From Paraburkholderia eburnea (GTDB lineage Bacteria; Pseudomonadota; Gammaproteobacteria; Burkholderiales; Burkholderiaceae): DNA of 64,000 nucleotides. Location: the NCBI RefSeq assembly GCF_002917095.1, contig NZ_PQGA01000012.1, forward strand, positions 62,001 through 126,000, given 5' to 3'. A program made the position numbers and the translations under genes. Below are positions 16,990 through 25,545 of this stretch, piece by piece (within the stretch, counting starts at the first letter, position 1; each line of letters begins with the position of its first letter). The notes under the pieces were generated by a model. The model was not told the origin of the DNA. It searched no databases and saw only the letters and a program-made list of their open reading frames with translations.

Positions 16990-19900
16990 ATGTCGAACCC
17001 TGGAACGGGCGCATCGTTGCCCGCGCAACTACCTGCGCACTCCGCCGCGCAGTTGCCTGCGCAGTTACCTGATTACGCGGAACTGCACTGCTTGACCAAC
17101 TTCACGTTCCTGCGCGGCGCGTCGCGCCCGGGCGAACTGGTCGAGCAGGCGATCCGCAACGGCTACAGCGCGCTCGCCATCACCGACGAGTGTTCGTTCG
17201 CCGGCGTCGTGCGCGCCTGGAGCGCGCTCAACGATTACGACGAAGCACGAAAGAAAGCCCACGAAGCAGTCACATCGGCGCCCTTCGTGCCCTCGCTGCA
17301 ACTGCTGATCGGCAGCGAACTGAACCTCGTCGACGAAAACGACGCGCCGTTCTGCACGCTCGTCGCGATCGCGATGAACCGCGAGGGCTACGGCAATCTC
17401 TGCGAGCTGATCACGCTTGCGCGCTCGCGTGCGGACAAAGGCCACTACCGCGTGCACCCGCACGACTTCACCGATCCCGAGCCGGCCCTCGCGCATCTGC
17501 GCCATCTGCGCGACTGCGTGCTGCTGCTCGTGCCGCAGCGCACGGCCACGCTCGCGCAGACGCTGCGCGCCGCGCACTGGCTCGCGGGCTTCGCGTCCGG
17601 GCGCGCGTGGCTCGCGCTCGAACTCTGGCAGACCGGCGGCGACGATACGCAGATCGAGGTGCTGCGCCACGTCTCGCAGGAAAGCGGCCTGCCGCTCGTC
17701 GCGGCGGGCGGCGTGCTGATGCATGCGCGCTCGCGCAAGCCCTTGCAGGACACGTTGAGCGCGGTGCGCATCGGCAAGCCGCTTACGTCGTGCGGCCGCG
17801 CGCTGGAGCCGAACGCGGAGCGGCATCTGCGCTCGCGCGTGCGCCTGAGTCATCTGTATCCGCCCGATGCGCTCGATGCGACGCTGGAGGTGGCGCGCCG
17901 CTGTACCTTCGACCTTGGCGAGCTGGCGTACGAATACCCCGAGGAACTGGTGCCCGCCGACGAAACGCCCACTAGCTGGCTGCGCGAACTCGTTATGCGG
18001 GGCGCGGCCGAACGCTGGCCCGAGGGCATGAACGAGAAGCGCGAGACGCAGATCAAAGAAGAACTCGAACTGATCACCGAACTGAAGTACGAAAAATACT
18101 TCCTGACCGTGCACGACATCGTGCGCTTCGCGCGCGAGCAGAAGATCCTGTGCCAGGGACGCGGCTCGGCGGCGAATTCGGTGGTGTGCTTCTGCCTGAA
18201 AATCACCGAAATCGACCCCGTGCGCATGAACATGCTGGTCGCGCGCTTTCTGTCCCGCGCGCGCAACGAGCCGCCCGATATCGACGTCGATTTCGAGCAT
18301 CAGCGCCGCGAAGAGGTCATCCAGTACATCTACCGCAAATACGGCACGCGCCGCGCCGCGCTCGCGGCGACGCTCATCACTTATCGCTCGCGCAGCGCGC
18401 TGCGCGACGTGGGCAAGGCGCTCGGGCTCGACAACACGCTGATCGAAAAGCTCTCGGGCGCGCATCAGTGGTGGGATGGCCCGGATTCGATCGCGCATCA
18501 TTTGCAGGAAGCGGGTTTCTCGCCCGATTCGCACGTCACGCAGCAACTGATCCGCCTCACGCGCGAGTTGCGCGGTTTTCCGCGTCATCTCTCGCAGCAC
18601 GTGGGCGGTTTCGTGATCGCGCGCGACAAGCTCTCGCGGCTCGTGCCGATCGAGAATGCGGCCATGAAAGACCGCTACGTGATCGAGTGGGACAAGGACG
18701 ATATCGACGCGCTGCGTCTGCTCAAGGTGGATGTGCTCGCGCTCGGCATGCTCTCGGCGATCCGGCGCTCGCTCGAATTCGTGGCGCTGCGGCGCGGACT
18801 GCCGCAGTTCGGCGTGAAGGACATGCCCATCGAGGACCCGGCCGTCTACGCGATGTGCGCTAGCGCGGACACGGTTGGCGTGTTCCAGATCGAGTCGCGG
18901 GCGCAGCAGAGCATGTTGCCGCGGCTGCGCCCGCGCACCTATTACGACCTCGTGATTCAGGTGGCGATCGTGCGGCCCGGGCCGATCCAGGGCGACATGG
19001 TGCATCCCTACCTCAAGCGCCGGCATGGCGAGGAGCGCGTCGAATACGCGAAAGACGAGCTGCGTCCGGTGCTGGCGCGCACGCTCGGCGTGCCGATTTT
19101 CCAGGAGCAGGTGATGCATCTGGCGATGGTCGCCGCCAAATACACCGGCGAGGAAGCCGACAAGCTGCGCCGCGCGATGGCCGCGTGGCGGCGCGACGGC
19201 AATCTGAAGCCGTATCAGGAGGATCTGACGGATCGCATGAAGGCGAGGGGCTACACGCAGGAATTCGCCGACCGCATCTGCAAGCAGATCGAGGGCTTCG
19301 GCGACTACGGGTTCCCGGAAAGCCACGCGGCCAGCTTCGCGCTGCTCGTGTACACGAGTTCGTGGCTCAAGCGCTATGAGCCCGCCGCGTTTCTGGCTGG
19401 GCTGCTCAACAGCCAGCCGCTCGGATTCTATTCGCCGTCGCAACTCGTGCAGGATGCGAAGCGGCACGGCGTGACGGTGCGCGCGCCCGATATCGCGATC
19501 AGCGAATGGGAGTCGGTGCTGGAAGCGCGCGGCAAGCCTGGCGTGCGGCTCGACGAGGACACCGCGCGGGTGCGCCGCACGCGGGCGGCGCATTACCGCG
19601 CGCGCCTGCAAGCCGCCGTGGCGCGCCGCGGCGTGCCGCGCCTGCCTGAGCTGATGCGTCGTTACCGCTGCAGCGGGCGCGTGCGTGCCGCGCAGGCGCC
19701 GCAGCATTACGGTAGCGGCGGCCCGGCGGTGCGGCTGGGCTTCAGCCTCATCAAGGGCTTTTCGGAGCATGCCGCGCGGCGTGTGATGGCGGCGCGCGCC
19801 CAGGCGCCCTTCGCCGATGTCGATGACCTCGCGCGCCGCGCCGCGCTCACGCGCCGCGAACTGGAGGCGCTGGCGGCGGCCAATGCGCTCGCGAGCATCG

Positions 19901-20427
19901 CGGGGCATCGGCGCGAGGCCTGGTGGGCCGTGACCGCGCAGCATGCGGTGCCCGCGCTATTGCGCGACGCGCCCGTTGCCGAGGCGCGCATCGATCTGCC
20001 GCGCGCCTCCGAGGGCGCGGAAATCGTCGCCGATTACGCGAGCCTGCGCCTCACGCTCAATCGTCATCCGCTCGAACTGCTGCGCGAGGGGCTGGCGAAG
20101 CAGCGCTTTCTCAGCGCGGCGCAACTGGCGCTGTGCGGCCACGGCAAGCTCGCGCGCGTGTGCGGCATCGTCACGGTGCGGCAGCGGCCCGGCACGGCCA
20201 AGGGGACGATTTTCGTTTCGCTGGAGGATGAGACCGGCTCGGTCAACGTGATCGTGCACGCGGCGCTCGTGGAGTCGCAGCGCAAGGAACTGCTGGGCGC
20301 GTCGTTGCTGGCGGTGGCGGGCGTGGTGCAGCGTCAGGGCGAGGTGGTGCATCTGGTCGCGAACCGGCTGGAGGACCACAGCCGGCTGCTCGGGCGTCTC
20401 GCGACGCAGAGCCGCGATTTTCATTGA
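16990..20427 (+). CDS. dnaE2: Error-prone DNA polymerase III alpha-like DnaE2 (ImuC)
   Basis: DnaE2 (1145 residues) is the catalytic translesion polymerase of the SOS mutasome. An N-terminal PHP domain starts at about residue 28 (ELHCLTNFTFLRGASRP, AITDEC). The palm holds PDIDVDFEHQRREEVI with two catalytic Asp residues and LLKVDVLALGML with the third. A C-terminal OB fold follows. The first 27 residues are a repetitive LPAQ-type extension. An Arg-rich stretch interrupts the usual motif before PAVRLGFSLIKG at about residues 845-910. It follows imuB by 35 bases. Confidence 0.95.
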   Translation: MSNPGTGASLPAQLPAHSAAQLPAQLPDYAELHCLTNFTFLRGASRPGELVEQAIRNGYSALAITDECSFAGVVRAWSALNDYDEARKKAHEAVTSAPFVPSLQLLIGSELNLVDENDAPFCTLVAIAMNREGYGNLCELITLARSRADKGHYRVHPHDFTDPEPALAHLRHLRDCVLLLVPQRTATLAQTLRAAHWLAGFASGRAWLALELWQTGGDDTQIEVLRHVSQESGLPLVAAGGVLMHARSRKPLQDTLSAVRIGKPLTSCGRALEPNAERHLRSRVRLSHLYPPDALDATLEVARRCTFDLGELAYEYPEELVPADETPTSWLRELVMRGAAERWPEGMNEKRETQIKEELELITELKYEKYFLTVHDIVRFAREQKILCQGRGSAANSVVCFCLKITEIDPVRMNMLVARFLSRARNEPPDIDVDFEHQRREEVIQYIYRKYGTRRAALAATLITYRSRSALRDVGKALGLDNTLIEKLSGAHQWWDGPDSIAHHLQEAGFSPDSHVTQQLIRLTRELRGFPRHLSQHVGGFVIARDKLSRLVPIENAAMKDRYVIEWDKDDIDALRLLKVDVLALGMLSAIRRSLEFVALRRGLPQFGVKDMPIEDPAVYAMCASADTVGVFQIESRAQQSMLPRLRPRTYYDLVIQVAIVRPGPIQGDMVHPYLKRRHGEERVEYAKDELRPVLARTLGVPIFQEQVMHLAMVAAKYTGEEADKLRRAMAAWRRDGNLKPYQEDLTDRMKARGYTQEFADRICKQIEGFGDYGFPESHAASFALLVYTSSWLKRYEPAAFLAGLLNSQPLGFYSPSQLVQDAKRHGVTVRAPDIAISEWESVLEARGKPGVRLDEDTARVRRTRAAHYRARLQAAVARRGVPRLPELMRRYRCSGRVRAAQAPQHYGSGGPAVRLGFSLIKGFSEHAARRVMAARAQAPFADVDDLARRAALTRRELEALAAANALASIAGHRREAWWAVTAQHAVPALLRDAPVAEARIDLPRASEGAEIVADYASLRLTLNRHPLELLREGLAKQRFLSAAQLALCGHGKLARVCGIVTVRQRPGTAKGTIFVSLEDETGSVNVIVHAALVESQRKELLGASLLAVAGVVQRQGEVVHLVANRLEDHSRLLGRLATQSRDFH

Positions 20428-20487
20428 AGGCGAAGAAGATGCGCGAAGGGCGCGCGGCGTTGGCTGGCCGCGCGCCAGACTGGCGTT

Positions 20488-21405
20488 TTACGGCTTCGCG
20501 TGCTCGGCCTCGAAGGCGTCGAGCACCGCGCGGATGCCCGCGTCGAACGGCGTGCGCCGGCCGATCCCCAACGCTTCGAGCCGCCCCGAATCGAGGTGGC
20601 AGTCACGCGGACGCGGCGTGGCATCGGCGGGTTCCGTCTGGGCGGTGAGTCGCGCGTCGATGCCGAGCGCGCGCGCGATGCGCTGCGCGATCTCGTACTT
20701 GGTCATCGGCTCGTCGCCGGACCATTGCGCGAGGCCCCGCACGGCGTCGCCGTCCGCGCAGCGCGTGAGCAGCTCGCGGATCACGAACGCCACGTCGGGC
20801 GTGAAGGTGGGGTAGCGCGTGGCCCATGCATCCATCACGGCGCTCGCGTTGCCCGCCTGCGCCGAGGCGCGGATGGCGGGCACGAGGCTCGTCACCGCCG
20901 ACTCCTGCCAGGCGACGATCGGGCCGTAGAGCAGCGGCAAGCGCAGCACCAGGGCGTTGTCGGTGGCGTCGAGCAGCGCGCGTTCGCCTTCGAGCTTGCT
21001 GCGCCCGTAGGCGTTGAGCGGATTCGGCGCGGCGTCGGGCCGATAGGGCGGCGCGCTGCCGTCGAACACGTAATCGGTGGAAATCGACAGCACCCACGCG
21101 CCGCGCGGCTTTGCCGCCGCCGCGACGTGGCGCACCGCGTCGACGTTGAGCGCGCGCGCCGCAGCGGGGTCGTGCTCGCAGACATCGGGGCGGCGCTCCG
21201 CGGCGGCGATCACGATCGCGTCGGGCGCTTCGCGCGCGACGAAATCCTCGACCGCGCGCGCATCGCGCACGTCGAGCGCAACCTGCTGCGCGCCCACGCG
21301 GCTGAAGGCCGTCTGCACGACCTGCCAGCCGGTCTGGGCGGCCAGCTCACGCACGAGCGCGCGGCCCAGCAGCCCCGATGCCCCCGCTATGGCGACTTTG
21401 AACAT
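20488..21405 (-). CDS. RmlD/MAT2B-like NAD(P)-dependent sugar-nucleotide reductase family protein
   Basis: The 305-residue extended short-chain dehydrogenase has the dinucleotide motif GASGLLGRALV at the N-terminus, STDYVFDG and the catalytic YGRSKLEGE pair. These features place it with dTDP-4-dehydrorhamnose reductases. No other dTDP-rhamnose genes are nearby, so the true substrate is unclear. It starts 15 bases downstream of the copZ-like gene on the same strand, so the two may share a transcript. Confidence 0.82.
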   Translation of the reverse strand: MFKVAIAGASGLLGRALVRELAAQTGWQVVQTAFSRVGAQQVALDVRDARAVEDFVAREAPDAIVIAAAERRPDVCEHDPAAARALNVDAVRHVAAAAKPRGAWVLSISTDYVFDGSAPPYRPDAAPNPLNAYGRSKLEGERALLDATDNALVLRLPLLYGPIVAWQESAVTSLVPAIRASAQAGNASAVMDAWATRYPTFTPDVAFVIRELLTRCADGDAVRGLAQWSGDEPMTKYEIAQRIARALGIDARLTAQTEPADATPRPRDCHLDSGRLEALGIGRRTPFDAGIRAVLDAFEAEHAKP

Positions 21406-21420
21406 GGCGCGCGCCTCGCG

Positions 21421-21621
21421 TCAGGCCGTGGCCGTGACCGTGTAGCCGGCCTCGTCGATGGCGGCCTTGAGCACGTCGGCGCTCTGGCTCGATTCGACGC
21501 TCACGCGGCCGGCGGCCAGGTCGATCTCGACCTTGGCGGCAGCGTCCTGCTCGTGGATCGCGCGCGTGACGGCGCCGACGCAGTGCTGGCAGCTCATGCC
21601 TTCGACGTTGAACTGGATCAT
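21421..21621 (-). CDS. CopZ-like copper metallochaperone (heavy-metal-associated domain)
   Basis: A 66-residue single HMA domain with the metal-binding GMSCQHCVGAV motif (CxxC). Such proteins carry Cu(I) in the cytoplasm to CopA-type ATPases or to the regulator. It is divergent from the CueR-type gene with a shared operator between them, which supports copper as the metal. No copA is present in the window. Confidence 0.88.
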   Translation of the reverse strand: MIQFNVEGMSCQHCVGAVTRAIHEQDAAAKVEIDLAAGRVSVESSQSADVLKAAIDEAGYTVTATA

Positions 21622-21705
21622 GGTGAATTCCTTTTGATTGAGAGCAGAGGAAAAAAGCGCCGTCCGATTATGCCAGTGGTGTCTGGGCGATCCGGACGAA
21701 GCCGC

Positions 21706-21736
21706 TGGACCTTCCCATCGTGGGAAGGTGTACGAT
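21706..21736 (+). promoter_or_regulatory. CueR-type promoter/operator
   Basis: A perfect 9-3-9 palindrome (ACCTTCCCA-TCG-TGGGAAGGT, 21709-21729) lies between TGGACC (-35) and TACGAT (-10) separated by 19 bases. The over-long spacer with central dyad is the hallmark of MerR-family metal promoters. As oriented it drives cueR; an effect on copZ is possible. Confidence 0.85.
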
Positions 21737-21766
21737 CAAAAAATGGGCAGATTGCAGGAGAGTGGC

Positions 21767-22192
21767 ATGAACATCGGTGAAGCGGCGCGCGCCTCGGGCG
21801 TCACGGCGAAAATGATCCGCTACTACGAGAGCGTGGACCTGATTGCGCCGAAGGCGCGCACGGAGGCGGGCTACCGCGTCTACGGCATGGAGGAGGTCCA
21901 CGCGCTGCGCTTCATCCGCCAGGCGCGCCGGCTGGGGTTTCTCGTTGACGATATCCGCCGTCTGCTGGCGCTCTGGCACGACCGCTCGCGCGCCAGCGCC
22001 GAGGTGAAGGCCATCGCGCTCCAGCACGTGGCCGAACTCGACCAGCGTATCGCCGAACTCACGCAGATGCGCGACACGCTGCGTCACCTTGCGGCCCATT
22101 GTCACGGCGACGACCGTCCGGACTGCCCGATCATCGAACGCCTCGCCGATCCGGAACCGGTTGCTGCGGTTGCACAGAGCATCAACGCTTGA
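21767..22192 (+). CDS. cueR: MerR-family copper efflux regulator CueR
   Basis: The 141-residue regulator has the MerR helix-turn-helix MNIGEAARASGVTAKMIRYYESVDLI, a dimerisation helix, and the C-terminal metal loop CHGDDRPDCPI with Cys pair typical of CueR. ATG 21767 has CAGGAG six bases upstream. An in-frame ATG at 21743 is a less likely alternative. The palindromic operator immediately upstream and the divergent CopZ-like gene support copper sensing. Confidence 0.92.
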   Translation: MNIGEAARASGVTAKMIRYYESVDLIAPKARTEAGYRVYGMEEVHALRFIRQARRLGFLVDDIRRLLALWHDRSRASAEVKAIALQHVAELDQRIAELTQMRDTLRHLAAHCHGDDRPDCPIIERLADPEPVAAVAQSINA

Positions 22193-22504
22193 GGTAGCGC
22201 AAATATTCGGCATAAGGCGCAACCCGTCTTTGCCGGTGATCGCAACTTTTGCGCTTTCGTGCACAATTCTGGTGCGATTTTCCGAATTAACTGCGAAGTC
22301 TACGCGAATCGCTCCGAAAATAGGCCGATAAATCATGAGGTTGCCAAATGTTCGTCGTGCACCATTCCAGATTGGAATGCACTGTATGCGAGCAATTCAC
22401 TGGAAAAGTCAGGTGCAACCGTTATAATGCGGGTTATCCCTTACGAGGGTAATCCCTGATGCAAATCCACCGGGGATACATACCGATCCTTGGAGAACAC
22501 CATC
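22193..22504 (+). promoter_or_regulatory. Intergenic region with promoter and palindrome upstream of the DUF3563 gene
   Basis: A TATAAT -10 sits at 22423-22428 with TGGAAA 16 bases upstream (or ACTGGA at 18). About 45 bases upstream is a perfect inverted repeat CATTCCA-GAT-TGGAATG (22363-22379), a likely operator for an unidentified regulator. The leader of about 70 bases has small complementary segments around CCCTTACGAGGG. No gene is seen in the first 170 bases. Confidence 0.6.
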
Positions 22505-22651
22505 ATGTTTGCGTACTTCCTCGAAAAGCTGAGCACCTGGTTCGAAACTGCAGAGCGCCGTCGCCGCGAAACGTACCTCGCCTCGTCGACCGACATCGTG
22601 CAACTCGAAAAGCGCATCCGCTCGCTCGAATCGAACGGCTACTCGCTGTAA
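22505..22651 (+). CDS. DUF3563 family small protein
   Basis: A 48-residue protein starting MFAYFLEKLSTWFETAERRRRE and ending LESNGYSL. This matches the short DUF3563 family that is common in Burkholderiaceae. Function is unknown. It is amphipathic and charged with no signal peptide. The ATG at 22505 has GGAGA about nine bases upstream, a promoter at 22401-22428, and a strong terminator downstream, so it is a single-gene transcript. Confidence 0.88.
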   Translation: MFAYFLEKLSTWFETAERRRRETYLASSTDIVQLEKRIRSLESNGYSL

Positions 22652-22693
22652 GCAGTCCGCCGGCCCGTGCATCGGGGCCGCCGACTTGCCGCA

Positions 22694-22719
22694 AGCCCCG
22701 CATCTGGCGGGGCTTTATC
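22694..22719 (+). terminator. Terminator after the DUF3563 gene
   Basis: Perfect AGCCCCGC / GCGGGGCT stem with a five-base loop, followed by TTATCATTT. Confidence 0.75.
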
Positions 22720-22870
22720 ATTTCTGGGCCGCTTGTGTGTCTGCATGCCTTGCAGTCTGAACCTTGCCACCGCGGTAAGGTAAAGTCCTTTTTGCGATTA
22801 GCCGACAACACAAAGGTATGCGCGACTCTGGATCGAGAGTCGGCGTCGCTATTCACTCCGGGGGCTTTTC

Positions 22871-23215
22871 ATGGCGTCAGACCGTTTTTTTCGCCCATCG
22901 CTGGCCGTCGTGCTGACGGCGGCAGCCGTGGCGCTCGCGAGCGCGGGCGCGCACGCGGCAGGCAAGCCGTTGATTCTGGATACGGAGAGGGGGATCAACG
23001 ACGGGCAATCGGGCACGGTGCTGCAGAACGCGCCGCTCTCGCATCAGCCCATGGTGCAGATGAAGTCGTTGCCCACGCTCAATGGGAACGGGACGGATGG
23101 CTCGCAGCCGATCATCGTCGCGCCCTATGTGGAAGTGCCGGGAGGCGGCGGGCGGCCGCCGCGTCCACGGACGACGCAACAACATGCGCCGCAGCAGTAC
23201 GTGCCGCAGCAATAA
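22871..23215 (+). CDS. Small secreted protein of unknown function
   Basis: The 114-residue product starts with basic residues and a hydrophobic stretch ending AGAHAAG, a convincing signal peptide cleaved near residue 30. The mature part is Gly, Pro and Gln rich, ending in PPRPRTTQQHAPQQYVPQQ. I recognise no domain. Location is probably periplasmic. A GGGGGC sequence lies upstream of the ATG. It converges with rlmJ. Confidence 0.65.
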   Translation: MASDRFFRPSLAVVLTAAAVALASAGAHAAGKPLILDTERGINDGQSGTVLQNAPLSHQPMVQMKSLPTLNGNGTDGSQPIIVAPYVEVPGGGGRPPRPRTTQQHAPQQYVPQQ

Positions 23216-23230
23216 CGGCCGCCTGCGGCC

Positions 23231-24076
23231 TCAGTCGCCGCGCGATTCGATCTTGAACTGCGCGCCGTCGTCCAGGCCGAGCGTCTTCACGAGAAACGGC
23301 ATGGTTTCCTTGAGCGTCGCCGCGAGCGTGTAAGGCGGGTTCAGGATGAACATGCCGCTGCCGAAGAGCCCGAAGCCATCTTGCGGCGGACGGCTGACCG
23401 ACAGCGAAACGTGCAGCCAGCTCTTTTCCTGGATGCGCTTGAGTTGGTCCGGGAAGCGCTGCGATTCCGGACGCGTCACTTGTGGATACCAGACCGCGTA
23501 AGTGCCCGTGGCGAAGCGTTCGAGGCTTTCCGTCACGCATTTGATCGTGCGCGAATAGTCGCGCTTGTCCTCGAACGACGGGTCGATCAGCACCAGCGCG
23601 CGGCGCGGCGGCGGGGGCAGGAGCGCCTTGATGCCGTCGAAGCCGTCACCGGGATAGATCATCACGCGGCGGCCCGCGTCGCGAAAACGATGACGCAGCA
23701 CGTCGATTTCGGTGCTGTGCAGCTCGAACAGGCGCATGCGGTCCTGCTCGCGCATCAGGCGCCACGCCAGATAGGGCGAACCGGGATAAAAGCGCAGATG
23801 GCCGTCCGGATTGAGCGCCGCCACTTCGTCGACATATTCCGAGAGCATCGGGGGCAGGTCGGTGCGGTTCCAGAGCTTGCCGATGCCCGTGTCGTACTCC
23901 GCGTTCTTGGTCGCATAGCCCTCGCGCAGCGCGTAGGCGCCCGCGCCGGCGTGGGTGTCGATATACCAGTACGCCTTGTCCTTCTTGCCGAGGTGATTGA
24001 GCAATTGCACGGTGACGGCGTGCTTGAGGACATCGGCGTGATTGCCGGCGTGAAAGGCGTGACGGTAGCTCAGCAT
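23231..24076 (-). CDS. rlmJ: 23S rRNA (adenine-2030-N6)-methyltransferase RlmJ
   Basis: The 281-residue enzyme methylates A2030 of 23S rRNA. It opens with the family signature MLSYRHAFHAGNHADVLKH and has the SAM-binding segment YIDTHAGAGAYAL. The catalytic (D/N)PP(Y/F)-type motif appears here as LIDPSFEDKRDY, with Ser at the second Pro position. Length is normal, so it is probably functional. Confidence 0.93.
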   Translation of the reverse strand: MLSYRHAFHAGNHADVLKHAVTVQLLNHLGKKDKAYWYIDTHAGAGAYALREGYATKNAEYDTGIGKLWNRTDLPPMLSEYVDEVAALNPDGHLRFYPGSPYLAWRLMREQDRMRLFELHSTEIDVLRHRFRDAGRRVMIYPGDGFDGIKALLPPPPRRALVLIDPSFEDKRDYSRTIKCVTESLERFATGTYAVWYPQVTRPESQRFPDQLKRIQEKSWLHVSLSVSRPPQDGFGLFGSGMFILNPPYTLAATLKETMPFLVKTLGLDDGAQFKIESRGD

Positions 24077-24297
24077 GATGGGGCCAAAGGCAAGCTCGGG
24101 CGGCGGCGCGTCATATGCCTGTTCACGTATGAATCAGCAAGCGCGCGCGTGGCCCGATGGCGGGTGAGACGGACCGGCGGCGCACGGTGCGCGCCGCCGG
24201 AGAAGAAAGGCCGCGTATTGTACAGGTCGCACAGGCGTCGCGACCTGCGTTCACAGACACAGCCAGGATACCTGCGTGCCGCGCTGAGCGCCGCGGC

Positions 24298-25269
24298 TCA
24301 GTCGTAGGCAGCGCCAACGATCGCCTCGATCTTCTCCTTCACCTCGGGCGTGATCTTCTGCGCCACGTCGCGCGCCTTCATGTTTTCGCCGATCTGTTCC
24401 ACCCGCGAAGCGCCGGTGATGACCGTGCTCACGTTCGGGTTCTTGAGGATCCACGCGAGCGCCAGTTGCCCGACGGTGCAGTCCAGTTCCTTCGCGAAAT
24501 CCGCGAGCTTGCCGACGATCGCGTTCTTGTCCGCGTCCGTGACCTGCTTGCGCAGCCAGTCGTAGCCCTGCAACTGCGCGCGGCTGTCCGCCGGCACGCC
24601 GCCGCGATATTTGCCCGTGAGCAGCCCCGAGGCAAGCGGGCTCCACGTCGTCAGGCCAAGTCCGATGTCTTCATAGAGGCGGCGATATTCGTCCTCCACG
24701 CGACGGCGGTGGAACAGGTTGTACTGCGGCTGCTCCATGACGGGCTTATGCAGATGATGACGCTCCGCGATATCCCAAGCGGCGCGGATTTCGTCCGCGC
24801 TCCATTCCGAGGTGCCCCAGTAGAGCGCCTTGCCGCGCGAGATCATGTCGCTCATCGCCCAGACCGTTTCCTCGACCGGCGTGTTCGGGTCGGGACGATG
24901 GCAGAACACCAGATCGACGTAATCGAGCTGCAGGCGCTTGAGCGAATGGTCAATGGCGTCCAGCAGATATTTGCGATTGAGCGTGTGGTACTGGTTGGGC
25001 GCTTCGTTCAAGCCCCAGAAAAACTTGGTGGACACCACGTAGCTCACGCGCGGCCATGCGAGTTCTTTTAGCGCCTGGCCCATGATCGCTTCGGACTGGC
25101 CGCCTGCGTAGGCTTCGGCGTTGTCGAAGAAGTTGACGCCCGCGTCGCGGGCCGCGGCCAGCGATTCGCGCGCGAGATTGCGATCGACCTGGCTGCCGTA
25201 CGTGACCCACGAGCCGATTGACAGTTCGCTGACCTGCAGGCCGGAGCGGCCCAGTCGCCGATAGTTCAT
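24298..25269 (-). CDS. Aldo/keto reductase (Kv-beta/YghZ-like)
   Basis: This 323-residue NADPH-dependent carbonyl reductase has the AKR tetrad: Asp and Tyr in FFDNAEAYAGGQSE, Lys in VVSTKFFWG and His in VFCHRPDPNTP. The sequence resembles the potassium-channel beta-subunit and YghZ branch, which acts on small aldehydes such as methylglyoxal. ATG 25269 has AGGAG six bases upstream. The much longer frame to 26784 is an antisense shadow over hbdH. Confidence 0.9.
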   Translation of the reverse strand: MNYRRLGRSGLQVSELSIGSWVTYGSQVDRNLARESLAAARDAGVNFFDNAEAYAGGQSEAIMGQALKELAWPRVSYVVSTKFFWGLNEAPNQYHTLNRKYLLDAIDHSLKRLQLDYVDLVFCHRPDPNTPVEETVWAMSDMISRGKALYWGTSEWSADEIRAAWDIAERHHLHKPVMEQPQYNLFHRRRVEDEYRRLYEDIGLGLTTWSPLASGLLTGKYRGGVPADSRAQLQGYDWLRKQVTDADKNAIVGKLADFAKELDCTVGQLALAWILKNPNVSTVITGASRVEQIGENMKARDVAQKITPEVKEKIEAIVGAAYD

Positions 25270-25545
25270 GAACGTCTCCTTTGTGTAGAGCTGGCAAATT
25301 AGCACGATCCGCACGCATGCGCTGACGGGCCGCGCTGTGCTGACGCTGTGCTGCATCAAGCCCGCAGCGAATGAAGGTCGGTCGCCTGCCAGCTTCATGC
25401 GCGCGACAGACGGGTTCATGCACAATAGCGCGGTTGACTGCGGCGCAACATTGCTCCGGATGGCCTGGGCCGTTCGGCTGATTTGACTGCATGTGCGCGT
25501 CGAGGTCTCATCTTGTCCACTAGGTCCACTTTCCGGAGGTGCTTG

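Noticed and set aside
17065..19944. 959-codon open frame antisense to dnaE2
   Set aside because: GC-rich codon bias produces such shadows. The product is His/Arg/Gln rich with no recognised domain.
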